Of a stretch of DNA of 32,436 nucleotides, positions 21,266-27,574 are shown in pieces (positions within the stretch are counted from its first letter, which is position 1; each line of letters opens with the position of its first letter). Below the pieces are notes generated by a model, which did not search any database, was not told the origin of the DNA, and saw only the letters and a program-made list of their open reading frames with translations. The DNA comes from a virus. The translations under genes were made by a program, and so were the position numbers. The DNA lies in IMG/VR virus record IMGVR_UViG_3300017991_000287, positions 1-32,436 of that record, one strand, 5' to 3'.

Positions 21266-22461
21266 GATCTTACCTTCCGTTTGTATGTTGTGTGCACATC
21301 AACATTCATTCCTAATGCATCAGATAGTTTGCGGCTTTCCTCCTGCGGATCGCCGTCGTAGTCGTACTCTATCCAACGCAAATCAACATCTTTAGCCCAA
21401 GCCTTGCGCCTGTTGTAAGCCGCAGCACCAGCTTCTTCGCTGCTCACAAATCCGCGCCTCACCCTGCTCTCTGACTGGTTCTTGTAGTCGCGGACGCAAA
21501 GCACATATTTGGCCTCTGGAAATACCTGCTTGAACGCTTCTGGAAACACGCTAACGCTCGGATGCTTGAAGCCCCAAGGCTTGCTTTTCTCTCGCTGCGC
21601 CTTGTACTGCTCCAGATCGTCAATAAGCTCTTGTGTCGGCTTCGGGAAGGGTGCGCCATCTGCCAGCATGTCGTCAAAGTTGGCAACAATAATGCCTTGC
21701 CGCTGGTATTCCCGCTGCATTATCCGCATCATCTCCATGCACTCTTCGTTGTCGTTTACACCCAAGTAGTGCATATCAACGCCCGCCGCGCTCAAGCACT
21801 TAGCAACATGGCTGGTGCCGGAGTGTAGCAAGCCGCCAACGATTACAGGCTCTTCATACTTTGCCTGCCGCCGACGCTGTATCTGCCCGCCAATCATCTC
21901 GCGCAATCCCTTCAGTCCTTCATCGCCGTCTGGCTCCTGGAAGAAGTCGATTGCGGTGCCGCTGAATGCGATTCCCCTGGCGTGCGCCTGACTCAGCCAC
22001 CAAGCCCAAGAGTGCCGCTGCTGCCGGTGCGTCGGGTCGTTGGTGTCAATACCCCAGCTCCGTATCTCGTCAATCGTCTGGCCTTTGTCGTGCTCATAAA
22101 GCGCGTATGCGACCATCAAGCTGGGAGATCCGAGAAAGTAGTTGCAGTTATGGTGGTCAAACACCTCGGCAAAGTCGTAGCGCACCTGATTCTCGATAAT
22201 AGGCAGGTTTTGCCCAACGTACACTGGGCAGCCAAGGCCGTTGAGTGCACTGAAATGGCATTCAACCCCGCTCTTCCATGTGGTGAGGTATTTGTAGTTG
22301 TGCAATTCAAAAAAACGGTCCCACCGCCCCTTGAGCACCGGGTATTTGAGGTAGCCGTTATTCAGCCCCCATACCTCAGTGCCAGAAACGTACTGCATGA
22401 TGTCGTGCCTGCGCTCGCTGCCGCTTGCACCCATACCCATGATCGTGATTTTTCTACCCAT
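21262..22461 (-). CDS. Rossmann-like domain fused to a sulfotransferase-like domain
   Basis: A 399-residue two-domain protein. Residues 1-195 form a Rossmann-like domain with GMGASGSERR, EVWGLNNGYL (29-38) and WDRFFELHN (47-55), a pattern seen in uncharacterised phage enzymes. Residues 205-399 resemble a sulfotransferase: a 5'-phosphosulfate-loop-like GGLLHSGTSHVAKCL (209-223), FKHPSVSVFPEAF, and a 3'-phosphate-binding-like YVLCVRDYKNQSES (319-332). The predicted activity is transfer of sulfate from PAPS to a glycan or other acceptor. The ATG at 22461 has AGGAGG 6 nt upstream and overlaps the previous gene by 8 nt. The position inside the tail module suggests modification of a virion component or of the host surface. 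Confidence 0.7.
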   Translation of the reverse strand: MGRKITIMGMGASGSERRHDIMQYVSGTEVWGLNNGYLKYPVLKGRWDRFFELHNYKYLTTWKSGVECHFSALNGLGCPVYVGQNLPIIENQVRYDFAEVFDHHNCNYFLGSPSLMVAYALYEHDKGQTIDEIRSWGIDTNDPTHRQQRHSWAWWLSQAHARGIAFSGTAIDFFQEPDGDEGLKGLREMIGGQIQRRRQAKYEEPVIVGGLLHSGTSHVAKCLSAAGVDMHYLGVNDNEECMEMMRIMQREYQRQGIIVANFDDMLADGAPFPKPTQELIDDLEQYKAQREKSKPWGFKHPSVSVFPEAFKQVFPEAKYVLCVRDYKNQSESRVRRGFVSSEEAGAAAYNRRKAWAKDVDLRWIEYDYDGDPQEESRKLSDALGMNVDVHTTYKRKVRS

Positions 22462-22933
22462 CTCCGGCCTCCTTTGTGAATAATACAAGCATCGGGCAGG
22501 TCATCTGCCATACTCTCATATCCCCTCCTATTTCCTGATCACTCCTGCGCGGTATAGTCACGCGCTCCAACGATGGATTCTCTGTAGGCCGTATGCGCCT
22601 AATGCCTGTCAACTGGTTCTCTGGTATGGGCAGGTTGTCCATGACGATGCTAGCCATGCGCTGCGCTTCCTCGCGGCTAGTCCATACGCCTTCCAGCATT
22701 CCAAGAAATTCCTTTTCACCGCATGAGCCTGGTGTATTCATGTTGAAATCGAAATCAAGCGGCTGGCCCCCGCCGGTCAGCGAAAACATAAACATTCCAG
22801 CCTCTTCGCTGTACTGGAAATCTTTAGGAAGCTCGCCAATAAAACTGTTTTCCGCGCTGCCTTCCAGTATGTCGCGGAAGAAACCGAGTATGGATGTCTC
22901 AGCGCCTACCCATGATTCTTGCCAGCTTGACAT
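22454..22933 (-). CDS. Tail terminator-like/tail completion protein (159 aa)
   Basis: A 159-residue protein beginning MSSWQESWVGAETSILGFFR. The ATG at 22933 is chosen because it overlaps the upstream stop (TAATG) after AAGGGCGG; an ATG at 22996 would lie inside the preceding gene. Mixed alpha/beta (IVMDNLPIPENQLTGIRRIR, WQMTCPMLVLFT) with the size expected of a tail-terminator or neck protein, and it follows the Gp10-like gene in the usual order. Confidence 0.6.
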   Translation of the reverse strand: MSSWQESWVGAETSILGFFRDILEGSAENSFIGELPKDFQYSEEAGMFMFSLTGGGQPLDFDFNMNTPGSCGEKEFLGMLEGVWTSREEAQRMASIVMDNLPIPENQLTGIRRIRPTENPSLERVTIPRRSDQEIGGDMRVWQMTCPMLVLFTKEAGDG

Positions 22934-23790
22934 TATGCCGCCCTTCCGAGTTTTCCTGCATTGAACTGGTCTGTAAGTCTGTCCAGCCTGCGCCAAAGCT
23001 GCCCAACAATATCCTTGCGCCTCTTAGCCATTAGAGAAGGCAGAAACCGCATGTACTTCTCTGCTGAGTATCCATAAGGGTTGGTAGCCTCAACATAACC
23101 GCTGCCATCTTCATTCATGCGCGGCTTCCATTCGCCTTTCAACCCCTCGGCCTTGCGTACCCATACAGGAGCCTTGCCCTTGGTGTTTACTGCCCTTGCA
23201 ACTTCATCCAGTGGGTGAATCCATCCCGCAGCCAACTCGCCAACTTTCTTTTGCCTGTGCTTCACATACGACCGGAATGCACGTTCTCTAACATGCAGCT
23301 TGTCTACAAACTTCCAGCGTCCAACATCTTTCGTATTGCGACCTTGCTCAGAGCCACCACGCGCCTCAGTAACTCTGCCATCTTTGCGCCTGTATTTTTC
23401 ATGGTGAGGCTTTATCATTCTGCGGTTGGCGGTTGGCTTCCACAGGTCACGGTCAACCCCGTATATTGCGCCTCTACGAGTCTTGAATACCGCTGCCTCG
23501 CTTACAGTGCCTTTGCTCCCGAAAAGCTCATACAGCGTATTTGCTTTAGCAGGTCCAACTGGCACTATGACTTTGCCAATGTCTTTCTCTACGCGCTCTT
23601 TGCCGATATTTTTGTCTATCTTGCTTCCTGGTTTTTTCTTGCGCGGTGGCGAAAACTTTATCATGTCCTGAAGCAGCAGCCGCATCTGATCCTTGACGAT
23701 GAAGTTGACGGGCACACCAGTATTTTTTGCATAGCTCCGCAAAGCGGAATCAATGCTACTGGTATCAACATCTAGGCTTATTTCTATCAT
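22933..23790 (-). CDS. HK97 gp10-like tail completion protein (285 aa)
   Basis: A 285-residue protein with an N-terminus typical of the HK97 gp10 family (MIEISLDVDTSSIDSALRSY, then LLLQDMIKFSPPRKKKPGSK). It carries a long basic middle part and is longer than a typical gp10 (about 150 residues), with an extra C-terminal half ending in RRLDRLTDQFNAGKLG. Located between the head closure protein and the terminator-like gene, as in lambdoid/HK97 phages. Likely helps join head and tail. Confidence 0.65.
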   Translation of the reverse strand: MIEISLDVDTSSIDSALRSYAKNTGVPVNFIVKDQMRLLLQDMIKFSPPRKKKPGSKIDKNIGKERVEKDIGKVIVPVGPAKANTLYELFGSKGTVSEAAVFKTRRGAIYGVDRDLWKPTANRRMIKPHHEKYRRKDGRVTEARGGSEQGRNTKDVGRWKFVDKLHVRERAFRSYVKHRQKKVGELAAGWIHPLDEVARAVNTKGKAPVWVRKAEGLKGEWKPRMNEDGSGYVEATNPYGYSAEKYMRFLPSLMAKRRKDIVGQLWRRLDRLTDQFNAGKLGRAA

Positions 23791-24101
23791 CAGATTCTCT
23801 GAAGCTGTAATGAAACAGACACGCCATCCTGTCCGCGTAGCTGGCTCTGAATGTAATATTTCACGCCGTCAACCGTAACCACTGTGCGGTTATCGGGAAG
23901 CGTGCCGCCGTCAAAATCGTCAACACTAGCCACCAGCTCGAGGTCTACATTTCTATAAATCCCCTCTTCAGCAACATCATCCTCTAGGTTTCGCTCGCTG
24001 CGCGTGGCCGTGATAGTCTGAGCGCCCCATACAAGCGTACAAGGCAAGTCAGCTATCATGTAGTCCAAGTCGGCCTGCAATGCTGTGATGTCTAGTGCCA
24101 T
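23790..24101 (-). CDS. Head-tail connector / head closure protein (103 aa)
   Basis: A 103-residue protein with a short helix then beta strands (CTLVWGAQTITATRSERNLE, NRTVVTVDGVKYYIQSQLRG, VSVSLQLQRI), the shape of small stopper or closure proteins in lambda gpFII or HK97 gp7 position. It starts a few bases after the terminator at 24105-24138 and abuts the gp10-like gene. Confidence 0.6.
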   Translation of the reverse strand: MALDITALQADLDYMIADLPCTLVWGAQTITATRSERNLEDDVAEEGIYRNVDLELVASVDDFDGGTLPDNRTVVTVDGVKYYIQSQLRGQDGVSVSLQLQRI

Positions 24102-24104
24102 AGT

Positions 24105-24138
24105 AAAAAAGGCGGTTTGGGTTGCCCCGCCCCGCCTT
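24105..24138 (-). terminator. Intrinsic terminator after the 80-aa gene
   Basis: The minus strand reads AAGGCGG (24138-24132), an inner GGG-CAA-CCC element, CCGCC (24115-24111) and then TTTTTT (24110-24105). This is a good rho-independent terminator, placed between the 80-aa gene and the head closure gene with only a few bases before the next start. Confidence 0.75.
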
Positions 24139-24145
24139 CAGGTTG

Positions 24146-24388
24146 TTAGTCCTTGTCGGCTTTCGGCTTTGCCTTGGCCTTCGGCGCAGAAACCGGGGGC
24201 ACCGCAAACTTGATACGCTTGCTGCCTGGCCCGCTCTCCATGTAAACGGCTCTGGTGTATTTGCCGTCGCCATTCTTGGTCTTCAGCTCTTTGTAAAGAG
24301 CCTTCTGGTCGCCTGCCTGCATACCAGGAGTCGCCAGCGTTTCCCAAGTGCCGTCAACTTTTTGTGCCATGACTACTGCTAGTCTCAT
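24146..24388 (-). CDS. Small basic-tailed head protein (80 aa)
   Basis: An 80-residue protein, MRLAVVMAQKVDGTWETLAT at its start, ending in an Ala/Lys/Pro tail (SAPKAKAKPKADKD). The ATG at 24388 follows AAGGAG with ideal spacing. It sits between two terminators (24403-24431 and 24105-24138), directly downstream of the capsid gene. A capsid decoration or head-tail protein is likely from position; a basic tail could contact DNA or capsid. No known family recognised. Confidence 0.65.
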   Translation of the reverse strand: MRLAVVMAQKVDGTWETLATPGMQAGDQKALYKELKTKNGDGKYTRAVYMESGPGSKRIKFAVPPVSAPKAKAKPKADKD

Positions 24389-24402
24389 GATCAACTCCTT
24401 CG

Positions 24403-24431
24403 AAAAAGGGGGCTGGGCTAACCATGCCCCC
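24403..24431 (-). terminator. Intrinsic terminator after the capsid gene
   Basis: On the minus strand GGGGGC (24431-24426), a 12-nt loop, GCCCCC (24413-24408), then TTTTT (24407-24403). It lies 14 bp after the capsid stop codon and just before the ribosome site of the 80-aa gene. It probably limits readthrough so that capsid mRNA exceeds that of the genes behind it. Confidence 0.8.
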
Positions 24432-24444
24432 TCGGTTTCTATGG

Positions 24445-25401
24445 TTAGGCGCTTACGATGCGCTTGAGTGCTTCGGCCTGGCCCTTGGAAGCGCCGTAAA
24501 GCGTTTCGAAGGTGTGGTAAACCTTGCCGTAGTTCTCGCTGTACCATGCGCGGTAAACAAGCGTAGCACCCGTAACTTCGTCAGTCATAACCTCATAGGC
24601 CATGAGCTGCTCAGGAGCTTGGGCGCGCACTGCACGCATAGCAATAGCGATACCAGCGGGCTTTGCAACAAAGCCAGTCAGATTCTCACTTGCAGGGGTT
24701 CCACCAGACGGGGGCAGCGTCGGGGCGCTGACTACGCGGAAGCGGTCAACCTGGTAGCGGTCAAGATCGCCATTCTGGACAACCGGAAGACCGGAAGCAC
24801 TCAAGTCCTGGATAGCGCTATCCTTCTTCAGTGCGCCAACGTAGGAAGGCTTCAGGACAAGGCTTTCCTCGCCCATGAAAGACCACTTGCTAGACTCTTC
24901 CAGGCTGGTGCCGATGTCCACCACGTCGTCCATGTCAAAGTTAGCCGCCGTGCCAGTGTGCACTGCCGCGCCAAAGTTGGCGTTGGTGATGAGGTTGAAA
25001 ACATAGTCCATCATGTGATCGGCAACGGCGTAAGCCTTCTGCGTGATCAGCTTGTTGCGGGTATCTTCCCAGACGCCGCGCCCGATTTCGTGTGCTTCCT
25101 CGTCAGTCAGAGAGAAGCCAGCGATAGGCTGCTGGTTGAGTGTAACCGCCACGGTCGTGGTCGTGATGTCTTCAATGACGTTAGCATCTGCACGGTTGCC
25201 TGTGTCGGCTGTGCCAGTCTGCAAATCAACCGCGGCCTGCGATACAGGGACTATGCGGGTGTTTACGACGGTGCCTTGATCAGCCAAGTCAGAGCTGAAG
25301 TCGGTTGTGAACACGCCCATTGAAATCAAGCGTGCGTTGAACGCCCGGAAGCCAGCCCGTGCGATGTTCGTGAAGGTCATTCCATTCCATGTGTTAGCCA
25401 T
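24445..25401 (-). CDS. Major capsid protein (P22/HK97-fold)
   Basis: A 318-residue protein. The ATG at 25401 is chosen because AGGAG lies upstream and because MANTWNGMTFTNIARAGFRA is a typical P22-gp5-like start (a longer version at 25479 adds a non-conserved tail). It includes SLTDEEAHEIGRGVWEDTR, WSFMGEESLVLKPSYV and an Ala-rich C-terminal region (GFVAKPAGIAIAMRAV), as in HK97-fold capsids. Position after protease/scaffold and head fibre supports the call. It is followed by a strong terminator, in line with the high copy number of capsid protein. Confidence 0.85.
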   Translation of the reverse strand: MANTWNGMTFTNIARAGFRAFNARLISMGVFTTDFSSDLADQGTVVNTRIVPVSQAAVDLQTGTADTGNRADANVIEDITTTTVAVTLNQQPIAGFSLTDEEAHEIGRGVWEDTRNKLITQKAYAVADHMMDYVFNLITNANFGAAVHTGTAANFDMDDVVDIGTSLEESSKWSFMGEESLVLKPSYVGALKKDSAIQDLSASGLPVVQNGDLDRYQVDRFRVVSAPTLPPSGGTPASENLTGFVAKPAGIAIAMRAVRAQAPEQLMAYEVMTDEVTGATLVYRAWYSENYGKVYHTFETLYGASKGQAEALKRIVSA

Positions 25402-25439
25402 TTTCTCTATCTCCTGTGTGTGGGCTTTTGCCCGATTTG

Positions 25440-26003
25440 TTATGGTGTGTATACTTTCAGCGTGCCAGAATCGCTCCAAACGGTGCCAGAGGCCAATCCG
25501 CTTGTGGCTGTCGGAAGCCCTGAAAGAATGATTGCATTGCCGATGGCTGTCAGGTTGCTGATGGATAATGCTCCGTCAGTATCTGTGTATGCGCCATCAT
25601 TCATCGTCAGTCCCTCAACTACGACACCGGATGTGCCCTTCTCGCTGATGGTGTCAACGCTGATACTGCCGTTAGCCGTAATGTTGCTGATGGTCATTGT
25701 TCCATCTGCGTCACTGTAAGCGCCCTGAACCTTGGCCGCGTCAACCACGCCATCCACTGTCACGATGACATTAGTGGTTGCGCCGTTGGTGCTGATCGCG
25801 GTCAGCGTGCTTGTTATCGTGAGGTCTGCATAGCTTGGGCTTGATCCTGATTCCACCTGTGCAAAGTTGGCGTCGATAGCCGCGTATGCCTTCGGAATCT
25901 TGGTTTTGCCGTAGTATTGCGGGCTGTTGATGTCAGTAAAGCTCTGCGCCATTACAACGCCGGCCACCAGGCTCAACAGTGCCGCCAGTGTCAACTTCTT
26001 CAT
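25440..26003 (-). CDS. Head-fibre-like protein with Sec signal peptide (187 aa)
   Basis: A 187-residue protein with an N-terminal signal peptide, MKKLTLAALLSLVAGVVMAQ (cleavage after VMA, residue 19). The mature part is Thr/Ser/Gly-rich with repeated stretches of the type GxYxDxDGxxxISNxTA (AYSDADGTMTISNITA, AYTDTDGALSISNLTA). The C-terminus GLPTATSGLASGTVWSDSGT matches the phage head-fibre/decoration style ending. It is immediately after the protease/scaffold stop and before the capsid, where head fibre genes are found. A signal peptide on such a protein is unusual. Confidence 0.75.
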   Translation of the reverse strand: MKKLTLAALLSLVAGVVMAQSFTDINSPQYYGKTKIPKAYAAIDANFAQVESGSSPSYADLTITSTLTAISTNGATTNVIVTVDGVVDAAKVQGAYSDADGTMTISNITANGSISVDTISEKGTSGVVVEGLTMNDGAYTDTDGALSISNLTAIGNAIILSGLPTATSGLASGTVWSDSGTLKVYTP

Positions 26004-26579
26004 TTAGTCTTCCTCTCCTTCTGCGCGTTCGCGCATCTCTGCACGGATAGCCGCCTCGTTCTCGTTCCAGTAAGTAGTCGCCTCGCCGCGTGTCTGCGGG
26101 TCAGACTGCAAGCCCCAATAGGTTTCCAAGTGAGAAACGTCTGCGCTCTCGCTGTGGGTGCCCTCTTCAGAAGCGCCAGTTTCAACCGGCTCGGACTCGC
26201 CGCCAATAGCCGCGTCAGCGTAGGCAGGGTTTGCAAGCGCCTGTTTTGCCGCTTCCAGCTCTGTCTCTGCTTCGTCCAGCTCTGCCTGCATGGTTTCCAG
26301 CTCATTCTGCAAGCGGCTGATTTCGTCGGACTGCTTGGCAATCTCGTCATTCGCTTCCTGAAGCGCAGCAATGTGGCTACCAGCCTTGTCGCGCTCCTGG
26401 TCTTCCATGTCTGCGATCTGCTGGTGCAGCGCGGCAATCTCGATGTCACGGGTGCCAGCTTCGCCTCTCGCTTCCTCAAGAGCCTTCTGCAATTCGGCAA
26501 TGCGATCTGCAAGCGGACTCTCAGGCAGCTCTTCTTGCACTTCCAGCTCTTCAGCCGGAGTCTCTACCTGTTCGCTCAT
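26004..26579 (-). CDS. Nested scaffold protein (191 aa, internal start)
   Basis: Internal in-frame ATG at 26579 (MSEQVETPAEELEVQEELPE) preceded by AAGGAG with a 5-nt spacer. The product is the 191-residue coiled-coil C-terminus of the protease gene, with the charge and shape of capsid scaffolds. The arrangement is that of lambda Nu3 inside C. Predicted role: assembles inside the procapsid and is removed by the protease. Confidence 0.75.
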   Translation of the reverse strand: MSEQVETPAEELEVQEELPESPLADRIAELQKALEEARGEAGTRDIEIAALHQQIADMEDQERDKAGSHIAALQEANDEIAKQSDEISRLQNELETMQAELDEAETELEAAKQALANPAYADAAIGGESEPVETGASEEGTHSESADVSHLETYWGLQSDPQTRGEATTYWNENEAAIRAEMRERAEGEED

Positions 26580-27236
26580 GTCTTCTCCTTCTGTCATGTA
26601 GTCCGCAAATGCGGCAATGTCCAAACCCTGCGAAGCCATGCTAGATGTATCCGCAGCCGTAAACCTGATCGCGCTCGATTCAGCGCCGATAATCTCATCG
26701 GCAAGCCCGACGTTGATCGCCTCTTCTGCCGTAAGCCAACCGGCCCGCCCCTCGTCAAACCACTCGTCAATCACTTCAAGCGTCAAGTTGGTGTTATTCA
26801 GCAGCGCCACCTTCACGTCGGCATTGATTTTCTCCAGCAGCTCGGCTTCGTCTTGGTGCGCCTGTGCACCGCCGATTGTTGCGGTATAAGCGCCGTGAAA
26901 CATGATCTTGGTGTTTTTGTGCACCCTTACCAACGCAGGCAAAGTAGCGACCATAGCCGCAGCCATACTTGCAGCAAGAGCGCCGACAGTGATCTCGATT
27001 CCTTGCCCGTTCTCAATAGCCCATTCCCTCATTGCGTTGATCATCTCGTTGCCAGCAAACACGCTCCCACCGGGGCTGTTGATTGCTACCTGCAACGTCT
27101 TATCAGGATCGCACTCGGCCAGCGCCGCCCGCACCCTGCTCTCTGGTGTTATCATTCCCCGGTCAATATACGGGGCAAAGAAATCAATGTCGTAATCGGC
27201 TGGGACAATAGCGCCCCTGATCTCTATCTTGTTCAT
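26004..27236 (-). CDS. ClpP-like head maturation protease fused to scaffold
   Basis: A 410-residue protein. Residues 1-185 are a ClpP-like serine protease: oxyanion loop INSPGGSVFAG (52-62), nucleophile Ser90 in GALAASMAAAM, and His114 in IMFHGAY. Residues 220-410 form a long acidic coiled coil (LADRIAELQKALEEARGEAG, LQNELETMQAELDEAE), typical of a capsid scaffold. As in lambda C/Nu3, one gene encodes the protease and, from an internal start, the scaffold. The ATG at 27236 (MNKIEIRGAI) has GAGGACG upstream. It would cut scaffold and head proteins during procapsid maturation. Confidence 0.88.
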   Translation of the reverse strand: MNKIEIRGAIVPADYDIDFFAPYIDRGMITPESRVRAALAECDPDKTLQVAINSPGGSVFAGNEMINAMREWAIENGQGIEITVGALAASMAAAMVATLPALVRVHKNTKIMFHGAYTATIGGAQAHQDEAELLEKINADVKVALLNNTNLTLEVIDEWFDEGRAGWLTAEEAINVGLADEIIGAESSAIRFTAADTSSMASQGLDIAAFADYMTEGEDMSEQVETPAEELEVQEELPESPLADRIAELQKALEEARGEAGTRDIEIAALHQQIADMEDQERDKAGSHIAALQEANDEIAKQSDEISRLQNELETMQAELDEAETELEAAKQALANPAYADAAIGGESEPVETGASEEGTHSESADVSHLETYWGLQSDPQTRGEATTYWNENEAAIRAEMRERAEGEED

Positions 27237-27339
27237 CGTCCTCGCCTTTCGTTTCAATCTCGCACCACACATTAGCCTTCAGCCGGTCGCGGTTGCGTAT
27301 CTGCTCTAACTGCTGAGTTATAGAAGGCTCAACTATCAC
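27184..27339 (-). CDS. Possible small ORF between joining protein and protease (51 aa)
   Basis: A 51-residue ORF with a GTG start at 27339 overlapping the upstream stop region, reading ITQQLEQIRNRDRLKANVWC and an acidic end (GEDDEQDRDQ). It overlaps the protease start by 53 nt. It fills an otherwise empty 90-bp gap and its first 33 residues look like a real helical protein. Ribosome site GAGGCAGA is moderate. Uncertain. Confidence 0.35.
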   Translation of the reverse strand: MIVEPSITQQLEQIRNRDRLKANVWCEIETKGEDDEQDRDQGRYCPSRLRH

Positions 27340-27574
27340 TCTCTGCCTCTGTCTCTGCCGCTGGTTCTACACCATCTCCTTCAGCCTTCAGCGTTATGGG
27401 CTTGCGGATGCCATCAGTTGACGCCCAATCTGCTATGACGCCTTTTGACATAACAGGAAGCCCCATCAACTTACGCACCTCTGCCTCATCCTCTTGCTGT
27501 GGCGTAATCACACCAGCTCGAACGCCAACGCCGTATGCGTCCAGAATCGTTTTGACCTGTGTTATGTCAGCCAT
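27329..27574 (-). CDS. Small protein after portal (81 aa)
   Basis: An 81-residue protein, MADITQVKTILDAYGVGVRA at its start, with a segment ITPQQEDEAEVRKLMGLPVM resembling C-terminal parts of portal proteins, then an acidic tail (AETEAESDS). It overlaps the portal's 3' end by 13 nt. It may be a detached portal C-terminal region or a head-completion protein. Confidence 0.6.
   Translation of the reverse strand: MADITQVKTILDAYGVGVRAGVITPQQEDEAEVRKLMGLPVMSKGVIADWASTDGIRKPITLKAEGDGVEPAAETEAESDS

Noticed and set aside
25402-25439. Short GGGC-AAAA-GCCC hairpin before the capsid gene
   Set aside because: Only a 4-bp stem without T-tract; too weak to call a terminator or regulatory element.
25917-27275. 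Long open frame on the plus strand (452 codons)
   Set aside because: It is antisense to the well-supported protease/scaffold gene, has no ribosome site, and its product is Cys/Leu-rich as expected for the shadow of a coiled-coil gene.
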